Shown here piece by piece: positions 15,785 to 21,778 of a stretch of DNA of 23,104 nt (positions within the stretch are counted from its first letter, which is position 1; every line of letters starts with the position of its first letter). The position numbers and the translations under genes were made by a program. Source of the DNA: Actinomycetes bacterium (lineage in GTDB: Bacteria > Actinomycetota > Acidimicrobiia > Acidimicrobiales > RAAP-2); assembly GCA_021850345.1 (NCBI GenBank), contig JAJZMN010000217.1, forward strand, positions 1-23,104, read 5' to 3'. The notes under the pieces are model-generated. The model was not told the origin of the DNA, made no database searches, and saw only the letters and a program-made list of their open reading frames with translations.

Positions 15785-16192
15785 TCAGCCGATCGGATCG
15801 GCGCGCCGCTTGCAGAGCCATGCGCTCGGTCGTCCTTTCGCCAAGTCGTGTCCGTGCTCGTCTACCAGCGCGTCGAGGATGCGCAGCGACAGATCTTCGG
15901 CGTCGCCAACGCGTCCGCGCGTCTCGTGGTCACCTGCCTCGTACCAGCAGTCGACCGTGATGGCGTCCTCCTCGCACTCGTAGGTCAAGTGGAGTCGCCC
16001 GTCCCGGCGCGTGCCGACCAAGGAGAGACAAAGCTCTTCGACAGCGAGGCGAAGGTCCTCGATGTCCTCGACGCCGAAGCCGGCTCGCCCGGCGACCGTG
16101 GCCGCGGTGAGCCGTGCCAGCACCACCAGGTCTGCCTGCACGGGGATCGACAGTTCGACCGACACCGTGCTCTGTCCGCGCACCGTGCTCAT
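15785..16192 (-). CDS. rsbW: RsbW/UsfX-like anti-sigma factor, ATP site degenerate
   Basis: 135-residue HATPase-like anti-sigma factor positioned between a STAS antagonist and a SigF-type sigma factor. The domain is recognisable from VEDIEDLRLAVEELCLSLV (41-59) and SLRILDALVDE (102-112). The N-box Asn expected four residues after the Glu is Ser (E53, S57), and no DxGxG box is seen, where C73-Y84 reads CEEDAITVDCWY. This resembles mycobacterial UsfX more than Bacillus RsbW. It should bind the sigma factor, but kinase activity is doubtful by eye. The ATG overlaps the rsbV stop as ATGA, implying translational coupling and 1:1 stoichiometry. Confidence 0.84.
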   Translation of the reverse strand: MSTVRGQSTVSVELSIPVQADLVVLARLTAATVAGRAGFGVEDIEDLRLAVEELCLSLVGTRRDGRLHLTYECEEDAITVDCWYEAGDHETRGRVGDAEDLSLRILDALVDEHGHDLAKGRPSAWLCKRRADPIG

Positions 16193-16536
16193 GCCACGCT
16201 CCGTACCGCGTCGTCCACGCTGCCGTAGATCGGGAAGACGCCCGTCAGCCCGGTGATCTCGAACACCTTCAGGATGCGCGGCTCGGTGATGACGAGCGGG
16301 AGGTCGCCGCCCGCCTCGCGGCACCGCTTCAATGCGCCCACGAGCACGCCGAGCGCGGTGGAGTCGAGGAAGGTGACCCCGAGCAGGTCGACGACGACGG
16401 TCGACTTGCCCGACGCGGTCGTTGCCTGCAGCCGGTCACGCAGTGGCGGTGCGGTGGCGACATCGATCTCCCCGGACGCGGACACCACCGGTATGCCGTT
16501 CGCCTCGTGATCGGTGATGTGGAAGCTCTGGTCCAT
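16189..16536 (-). CDS. rsbV: STAS-domain anti-anti-sigma factor
   Basis: 115-residue STAS protein of the RsbV/SpoIIAA type. It binds the anti-sigma factor when unphosphorylated and so frees the sigma factor. SGEIDVATAP (21-30) and the phosphorylation loop TFLDSTALGVLVGA with S59 are intact. The ATG at 16536 is preceded by AAGGAG about 10 nt upstream. It is the first gene of the operon, with a 4-nt overlap into rsbW. A candidate SigB-type promoter lies about 137 nt upstream, consistent with autoregulation. Confidence 0.93.
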   Translation of the reverse strand: MDQSFHITDHEANGIPVVSASGEIDVATAPPLRDRLQATTASGKSTVVVDLLGVTFLDSTALGVLVGALKRCREAGGDLPLVITEPRILKVFEITGLTGVFPIYGSVDDAVRSVA

Positions 16537-16672
16537 TCGTCAACGGCTCCTTGTCGTGGCTCCGCGTTCGCCTCCCCGCTCGGGCGGCGACCCCGGAGGT
16601 CGTCTGCGGATGGTCTTTCGGACGGCAGTCTGCCCGCCCGGCGAGTGCAACCTCGATTGCCTACCCGAAGCA

Positions 16673-16698
16673 GTACCCCAAGCCGCCGGTGGTTACAC
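16673..16698 (-). promoter_or_regulatory. Candidate SigB/SigF-type promoter of rsbV-rsbW-sigF
   Basis: On the minus strand GTGTAA (16698-16693), 14 nt, then GGGTAC (16678-16673). This compares with the Bacillus SigB consensus GTTTAA-N12-14-GGGTAT (one mismatch per box) and fits the Streptomyces SigB form GNNT-N14-16-GGGTA(C/T) exactly. Transcription would start near 16666, leaving a leader of about 130 nt before rsbV. Such promoters commonly autoregulate sigB-type operons. Confidence 0.58.
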
Positions 16699-16738
16699 CC
16701 GCTCGAACCGAGGCTAGGCCGCTCCGGCGGCCCCGTGT

Positions 16739-16780
16739 ACGAGCGCCCCGTGAGCGAACGCCCCGAGAGCGAACGCCCCA
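16739..16780. repeat. Short noncoding tandem repeat, 15-bp period
   Basis: GAGCGAACGCCCCGA at 16752-16766 is followed by GAGCGAACGCCCCA at 16767-16780. A diverged copy containing GAGCGCCCC precedes them from about 16739. It lies upstream of the sigF-operon promoter. Confidence 0.8.
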
Positions 16781-16980
16781 GGTCCACGCTCCCCCCCGTG
16801 CACCGCGGCGCCGGTGAGGATCTCGCCCGTCCTGGGTGACGTCGCGGCGGCTCACGGACATGTGTCCGAGTGCCAGCAGGCGCAAACGGCCGAGGATCCC
16901 CCGGGCGCCGCCTGGACGGCCAGCTCAGTTGCTATCTCCTGTTCTGCGCCATCTCTGCAGCGCCCCCTGCGTCGTCGATC

Positions 16981-19698
16981 TCACGTGTCGGGCGCCAGCT
17001 CTACGGTCACCGACGCCGGTCCCTCGGTGGCGACCACCTCGTCGACGCCGCCGGCGTCGACGAGGTCCTGGCGCACGAGGGCGAGGAGACCGAGCCGCTC
17101 GGCGTCGCCGGTCACCGTCAGCCGGGCGACCCGTGCGCGCATCGAGCGCTTGTGGGCGGTCTTCTCCCTCCGGATCGCGGCGAGCACCTCGGTGGCCACG
17201 TCGAGCACCGGGGACGGCCCCCACTTGTCGCTCAGCGCCTCGCCGCTGGCGGGGACGGCGCTGGGTCCGGCGTCGCGCGCGGCGGCGCCCAGCTCGGTGC
17301 TGGCATCGGGCCAGGTGGCGAGATGGATCGATCCCTCCCGCCACCAGCTCCACACCTCTTCGGTGACGAAGGGCAGGAACGGGGCGAACAGCCGGAGCTG
17401 GACCGAGAGCGCGAGCGACAGGGCGGCACGTGCGGAGTCGGCCGGCGCGTCGCCGGTGGCGCCATAGGAACGGACCTTCACGAGCTCGACGTAGTCGTCG
17501 CAGAACGACCAGAAGAACGTCTCGGTGGACTCGAGCGCCCGGGTGTGGTCGTAGCCTGCGAGCGCCTCGGTGGCCTCTGTGACGACTCGGGCCAGGCGGC
17601 GCAGCAGATCGTGGTCGACCGGCTCGCAGACGGCACCGGGGTCCGGTGCCCCGATTGGCCCGTCCTGGCCGGCTGCGTCGCCGAGCCTGCCGAGGACGAA
17701 CTTGGAGGCGTTCAAGAGCTTGATGGCGAGGCGCCGGCCGATCCGCATCTGGCCCTCGTCCAACGTCGCGTCCCCACCCAGGCGGGCGCTCGCTGCCCAG
17801 TAGCGGACGGCATCGGTGCCGTGCTGCTCGAGCAGGGGCAACGGCGTCAAGACGTTCCCCTTGGACTTGGACATCTTCTTGCGGTCCGGATCGACGACGA
17901 AGCCGGAGATCGCGGCATGGCGCCACGGCAGCTGCCCCTGCTCGAGCTCTCCTCGTACGACGGAGGAAAAGAGCCAGGTCCGGATGATGTCGTGCGCCTG
18001 GGGTCGCAGGTCCATCGGGAAGGTCTTCGCGAAGAGCTCGGGGTCCTCCTCCCAGCCGGTCACGATGAAAGGCGTGAGCGACGACGTGGCCCACGTGTCC
18101 ATCACGTCGGGGTCGCCGGCGAACCCGCCCGGCTTCCCTCGCTGCTCGGACTCATAGCCCTCGGGCACGTCGGTCGACGGATCGATCGGCAGCCGCGCCT
18201 CGGCGGGGAGCAGCGGCTTGTCGTAGCGGACCGCGCCGTCGGCGTCGACTTGGTACCAGACGGGGATCGGCACGCCGAAGAACCGCTGGCGGCTGATGTT
18301 CCAGTCGGCGTTCAGACCCTCGACCCACGCTCGGTAGCGGTGTGCCATGTACGGCGGGTGCCATCGGAGCTCGTCACCCCGCTCGAGCAGGCGGTCCCGC
18401 AGGGCGAGGGTGCGCACGAACCACTGGCGGGAGGAGACGATCTCGAGCGGCTGGCTGCCGCGCTCGTAGAACTTGACGGGATGGGTGATCTGGCGAGGCT
18501 CGCCGACGAGGTGGCCCGACTGCGCGAGGAGCTCGACGATGCGGGCCTGTGCCTGGCGCACGGTGCGCCCGACGATCTCGCCGTAGGTGCGCAGCGCCGA
18601 GTCGGGGTCGTCGGACTCCCATCCGGGCGCGCCCCAGGGCACGGGTTCGAACCGGCCGTCGCGCCCGATCAGCGTCCGGGTCGGCAGATCGAGCTCCCGC
18701 CACCACACGACGTCGGTCGTGTCGCCGAAGGTGCAGATCATCGCGATGCCGGTCCCCTTCAGTGGATCGGCGAGCGGGTGCGCGACCACCGGGACTCGCA
18801 CGCCGAAGAGCGGGGTCACGACGTCTCGACCGACGAGAGGCCGGTACCGGGCATCGTCGGGGTGGGCCACCAGCGCGACGCACGCGGGAAGCAGCTCCGG
18901 CCGGGTGGTCTCGATCTCCACTCCTGCGTCGACGCTGGTCGCGCCAGCCCCCGGCGCGTCGTCGCGCTCGGCGAGCGCGAAGCGCAGGCGGTGGTAGGCG
19001 CCCGGGCGCTCACGGTCCTCGAGCTCTGCCTGCGAGACGGCGGTGCGGAAGTCGACGTCCCACAGCGTCGGCGCCTCGTGCTGGTAGGCCTCGCCGCGCC
19101 CGAGCATGCGCAAGAAAGCGAGCTGGGAGACGCGCCTCGATCGGTCGCCGATGGTCGAATAGGTGCGGGTCCAGTCGACCGATAGCCCGAGGGTTCGCCA
19201 GACATGCTCGAACGCCCGCTCGTCCTCCATGGTCAGGCGGTGGCAGAGCTCGACGAAATTCGGCCGGGACACCGGGATCGGGCGCTCGGGGGGTTTGGCG
19301 GGTGGCTCGAACCCCGGGTCGTAGGGCAGCTCGGGGTCGCAGCGCACACCGAAGTAGTTCTGGACCCTTCGCTCGGTCGGGAGCCCGTTGTCGTCCCACC
19401 CCATCGGGTAGAGCACGGCACGCTGGTGCATCCGCTGGAACCGGGCAGTCACGTCGGTGTGCGTATAGGACATCGCGTGGCCGATGTGGAGGCTCCCCGA
19501 GACGGTGGGCGGCGGCGTGTCGATGGAGAAGATGCGTGCCGCCGGCGCCGCCGGATCGAAGCGGTACGTGCCGGCCGCCTCCCATGCCGCCACCCACTTG
19601 GCTTCGAGGCCGTCGACCGTCGGCTTCTCCGGCACTCGTGGGCGCGCGGGGCCTTTCGAGGGCGTCGCGCCGACCGCTGGGTCCGAGGAAGGGGTCAT
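16981..19698 (-). CDS. valS: Valyl-tRNA synthetase
   Basis: 905-residue class Ia synthetase charging tRNA-Val. The HIGH motif is at 71-74 (SGSLHIGHAMSY), KMSKS at 608-612 (KKMSKSKGN), and GWDDNGLPTERRVQNYFGVRC matches the ValS type found in Streptomyces and relatives. The CP1 editing insertion lies in between, followed by an anticodon-binding domain. The C-terminus ends in a short helical part ending SVTVELAPDT. The ATG at 19698 is 20 bp from the divergent cysS start. There is no Shine-Dalgarno; a TACGGT -10-like box sits 9 nt upstream. Confidence 0.96.
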   Translation of the reverse strand: MTPSSDPAVGATPSKGPARPRVPEKPTVDGLEAKWVAAWEAAGTYRFDPAAPAARIFSIDTPPPTVSGSLHIGHAMSYTHTDVTARFQRMHQRAVLYPMGWDDNGLPTERRVQNYFGVRCDPELPYDPGFEPPAKPPERPIPVSRPNFVELCHRLTMEDERAFEHVWRTLGLSVDWTRTYSTIGDRSRRVSQLAFLRMLGRGEAYQHEAPTLWDVDFRTAVSQAELEDRERPGAYHRLRFALAERDDAPGAGATSVDAGVEIETTRPELLPACVALVAHPDDARYRPLVGRDVVTPLFGVRVPVVAHPLADPLKGTGIAMICTFGDTTDVVWWRELDLPTRTLIGRDGRFEPVPWGAPGWESDDPDSALRTYGEIVGRTVRQAQARIVELLAQSGHLVGEPRQITHPVKFYERGSQPLEIVSSRQWFVRTLALRDRLLERGDELRWHPPYMAHRYRAWVEGLNADWNISRQRFFGVPIPVWYQVDADGAVRYDKPLLPAEARLPIDPSTDVPEGYESEQRGKPGGFAGDPDVMDTWATSSLTPFIVTGWEEDPELFAKTFPMDLRPQAHDIIRTWLFSSVVRGELEQGQLPWRHAAISGFVVDPDRKKMSKSKGNVLTPLPLLEQHGTDAVRYWAASARLGGDATLDEGQMRIGRRLAIKLLNASKFVLGRLGDAAGQDGPIGAPDPGAVCEPVDHDLLRRLARVVTEATEALAGYDHTRALESTETFFWSFCDDYVELVKVRSYGATGDAPADSARAALSLALSVQLRLFAPFLPFVTEEVWSWWREGSIHLATWPDASTELGAAARDAGPSAVPASGEALSDKWGPSPVLDVATEVLAAIRREKTAHKRSMRARVARLTVTGDAERLGLLALVRQDLVDAGGVDEVVATEGPASVTVELAPDT

Positions 19699-19706
19699 GA
19701 CCGCGT

Positions 19707-19713
19707 TACCGTA
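19707..19713. promoter_or_regulatory. Overlapping divergent -10-like boxes of valS and cysS
   Basis: On the plus strand TACCGT (19707-19712) ends 6 nt before the GTG of cysS. On the minus strand TACGGT (19713-19708) ends 9 nt before the ATG of valS. Both fit TAnnnT and share five base pairs, so polymerase could not open both at once. The 20-bp gap leaves no room for leaders, so any -35 element must lie inside the opposing gene. Confidence 0.48.
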
Positions 19714-19718
19714 CCTTC

Positions 19719-21125
19719 GTGCTGCGGCTTCACGACACTGCGACGGGCGCCGTGCGCCCGCTCGAGCTGAGAGATCCCGGCGAGGTGTCGATGTACGTCT
19801 GCGGGCCGACGGTCTACGACTCCCCGCACATCGGCCACGGTCGCTTCGCGCTCGCCTTCGACATCTTGCGGCGGTACCTCGTGTTCAGCGGACTCGACGT
19901 CCACTTCGTCTCGAACGTCACGGACATCGACGACCGCATCATCACCAAGGCCGCACGCGAGGGGAGGACGGAAGCCGCCGTCGCGGCGGAGTTCGAAGCC
20001 CTGTGGTGGGAAGGGATGGACGCCCTGGGCGTCCTCCGCCCCGGCGACGTGCCGCACGCCACCGAGTACATCGACGACATGGTGGCGCTCGTGGCGGACC
20101 TCGAGGCCAAGGGGGCGGCGTACGAGACCGATGACGGGGTCTACCTCGAGGTGGACACCGTCGAGGGCTATGGACTGCTCGCCCACCAGCCGCTCGGTTC
20201 GCTTCGATCCGGTGCCCGTGTGGAGGCGGCCGAGGGCAAGCGCTCGCCGCTGGACTTCGCCTTGTGGAAGAAGGCCAAGCCCGGGGAGCCCTGGTGGAGC
20301 TCGCCGTGGGGGCCGGGTCGGCCCGGATGGCACACCGAGTGCGTGGCGATGTCGCTCGACCTGCTCGGCGAGGGATTCGACATCCACGGCGGGGCCCAGG
20401 ACCTGATCTTTCCTCACCACGAGAACGAGCGCGCCCAGGCCGTCGCCGAAGGTCGGCGGTTCGCTCGCCACTGGGTGCACTGCGGGTGGGTGTCGGTCGG
20501 TGGCGAGAAGATGTCCAAGTCGCTGCGCAACTTCACCACGATCGCCGACATGCTCGCGGGCAGCGACGCCCGCGCGTTCCGCCTCCTCGTGCTGCGCGCC
20601 CACTACCGCTCGCCGATCGAGGTCATGCCCGAGACGATCGCGGACGCCGAGAAGGGGCTCGCCCGGCTCGACGCCCTGGCGCGGCGCCTGTCGCTTCCCG
20701 ATCCCCTCGCCGCGCCCGCCGGAGGTGCGCTCGTGCGTGGCGACGCCGTCGCGAGCGTGCCGGGGCCGGTCGACGACGTCGCGATCGCAGAGTTCTGCGA
20801 GCACATGGACGACGACTTGGACACGCCGGCAGCCCTCGGTGGCGTCTTCGAGCTGGTGAACCGTGCGAACGCTGCAGCCGATGCCGGCGACGACGAGCGT
20901 GCGGCCGTTCTCGGCCGCACGGTGGCAATCCTGTGCGGTGCGCTCGGTTTGGGGCTGCGCGGGGCCGTGGACGACGTCGACGCGCCGACGACGCAGCTCG
21001 TGGCGGAGCGTGACGCGGCGCGCCGGGCGCGTGACTTCGCCCGCGCGGACGCGCTGCGCGACGAGCTGGTTGCCAAGGGCTGGATCGTCGAGGACGGCCC
21101 GGACGGCACCGTCGTCCGCCGCTGA
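19719..21125 (+). CDS. cysS: Cysteinyl-tRNA synthetase
   Basis: 468-residue class Ia synthetase charging tRNA-Cys, of normal length. HIGH is at 37-40 (PHIGHGR) and KMSKS at 264-268. Zinc ligands line up as C28 (YVCGPTVYD), C208 (WHTEC), H233 and E237 (FPHHENE). The related mycothiol ligase MshC shares the core but is shorter (about 410 residues) and lacks this C-terminal anticodon-binding region, so CysS is preferred. The start is GTG 19719, giving MLRLHDTATG, the usual N-terminus. Transcription is divergent from valS, with overlapping -10-like boxes. Confidence 0.96.
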   Translation: MLRLHDTATGAVRPLELRDPGEVSMYVCGPTVYDSPHIGHGRFALAFDILRRYLVFSGLDVHFVSNVTDIDDRIITKAAREGRTEAAVAAEFEALWWEGMDALGVLRPGDVPHATEYIDDMVALVADLEAKGAAYETDDGVYLEVDTVEGYGLLAHQPLGSLRSGARVEAAEGKRSPLDFALWKKAKPGEPWWSSPWGPGRPGWHTECVAMSLDLLGEGFDIHGGAQDLIFPHHENERAQAVAEGRRFARHWVHCGWVSVGGEKMSKSLRNFTTIADMLAGSDARAFRLLVLRAHYRSPIEVMPETIADAEKGLARLDALARRLSLPDPLAAPAGGALVRGDAVASVPGPVDDVAIAEFCEHMDDDLDTPAALGGVFELVNRANAAADAGDDERAAVLGRTVAILCGALGLGLRGAVDDVDAPTTQLVAERDAARRARDFARADALRDELVAKGWIVEDGPDGTVVRR

Positions 21126-21169
21126 GGCACGCGGGATCGGGGAAACCGGGTGCGGCCACCGCTTCCTGC

Positions 21170-21175
21170 TAGCGT
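21170..21175 (+). promoter_or_regulatory. Candidate -10 element of the csp gene
   Basis: TAGCGT, identical to the box before glgP, lies in the 181-nt gap after cysS. A start near 21182 would give a leader of about 125 nt. Long leaders are usual for cold-shock genes. No clear -35. Confidence 0.35.
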
Positions 21176-21230
21176 CCCTGGCGCAACGGGGGCGTCGCCA
21201 GCCGACGGGTGGGGACGCGTCCGGCAGCTG

Positions 21231-21278
21231 GACCGTACGGTCGTGCGGGAAGAGGACCGTGCGGTCGTGCGGGAAGAG
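21231..21278 (+). repeat. 24-bp tandem duplication in the csp leader
   Basis: Two adjacent 24-bp copies, 21231-21254 and 21255-21278, differ at one position (GACCGTACGGTC versus GACCGTGCGGTC, each followed by GTGCGGGAAGAG). Each copy can fold as a small GACC/GGUC hairpin with a 4-nt loop in the RNA. They end 28 nt before the csp start codon. Confidence 0.9.
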
Positions 21279-21306
21279 ACGAGCAGGATGAAAGGGGATC
21301 GCCACC

Positions 21307-21510
21307 GTGGCATCGGGGACGGTCAAGTGGTTCAACGCGGAGAAGGGCTACGGGTTCATCTCGCAGCCTGATGGGGGCGCCGATGTGTTCGTCCACCACA
21401 CCGCGATCCAGATGAACGGGTACCGCGTGCTCGAAGAGGGCCAGGCGGTCGAGTTCAGCGTCGAGGAGGGTCCGAAGGGCCTCATGGCGAAGGACGTACG
21501 GCCGGCCTGA
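21307..21510 (+). CDS. Cold-shock domain protein (CspA family)
   Basis: 67-residue single cold-shock domain protein binding single-stranded RNA/DNA and acting as an RNA chaperone. RNP1 is KGYGFI (13-18) and RNP2 is VFVHH (27-31); length and ends match the family. The start is GTG 21307, behind AAAGGGGAT about 9 nt upstream. It has a long leader with a duplicated hairpin, and two strong hairpins downstream. Confidence 0.96.
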   Translation: MASGTVKWFNAEKGYGFISQPDGGADVFVHHTAIQMNGYRVLEEGQAVEFSVEEGPKGLMAKDVRPA

Positions 21511-21574
21511 CGATCTCCGAGCCGTCGGCGCGCTCCTTCGGGCCCCGACCGCGCCAGTCGTTCATCCGAGTGTT

Positions 21575-21593
21575 CGCGCGCCGCTGGCGCGCG
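21575..21593 (+). terminator. GC hairpin downstream of csp
   Basis: CGCGCGCC-GCT-GGCGCGCG forms an 8-bp stem with a 3-nt loop, 65 nt past the csp stop. No T-run follows. It could be a weak terminator or an mRNA-stabilising 3' structure. Confidence 0.35.
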
Positions 21594-21629
21594 CTGTGCC
21601 GTGCGGCGCGCCCGCGGTGACACGGTCCT

Positions 21630-21663
21630 CGGCGACGGTCCTCGTCGACGAGGACCGTCGCCG
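21630..21663. terminator. Perfect 34-bp palindrome, likely terminator hairpin
   Basis: CGGCGACGGTCCTCGTC (21630-21646) is followed directly by its exact reverse complement (21647-21663). In RNA this gives a hairpin of about 15 bp with a tight loop. No U-tract follows, as often seen for actinobacterial intrinsic terminators. It lies between csp and the acyl-CoA dehydrogenase gene, so it probably ends the csp transcript. A DNA-level protein site is the alternative. Confidence 0.6.
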
Positions 21664-21692
21664 GTCCCGCATGAGCCCGACTCCGCTCAGAA

Positions 21693-21708
21693 GTTACTTA
21701 TAAGTAAC
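21693..21708. promoter_or_regulatory. Perfect 16-bp palindromic operator upstream of acyl-CoA dehydrogenase
   Basis: GTTACTTATAAGTAAC is an exact palindrome, strikingly AT-rich for this DNA, 70 bp before the dehydrogenase start. GGGGTAG follows at 21712-21718; with GTT at 21693-21695 this resembles a SigB-type promoter overlapping the operator. The size and symmetry suit a TetR- or GntR-type repressor of fatty-acid catabolism. No regulator gene is visible in the window. Confidence 0.6.
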
Positions 21709-21778
21709 ATCGGGGTAGGCCTGCGCCGGGTACTCCGACGCGAGGGTCGCCGGAGACGGTGCCGAAGGGGAGAGGGAC

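Larger units (their letters stand above)
16537..16980. other. 444-nt spacer between valS and rsbV
   Basis: No convincing gene is present on either strand; short open frames here are Arg/Gly-rich and lack ribosome-binding sites. It contains the candidate SigB-type promoter for rsbV (16673-16698) and a 15-bp-period repeat (16739-16780). The part next to valS (about 16860-16980) presumably holds the valS 3' end, but I see no strong terminator. No tRNA was found. Confidence 0.6.

Noticed and set aside
16661..16885. Small Arg/Gly-rich open frame on the minus strand in the valS-rsbV spacer
   Set aside because: There is no ribosome-binding site, its composition reflects the GC-rich repeat, and it overlaps the candidate promoter.
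19719..21125. MshC (mycothiol cysteine ligase) instead of CysS
   Set aside because: The length, the full set of zinc ligands and the complete C-terminal region match cysteinyl-tRNA synthetase.
19695..21335. Open frame of about 546 codons on the minus strand
   Set aside because: It is antisense to cysS, whose HIGH, KMSKS and zinc motifs are intact. It shows no recognisable domain.
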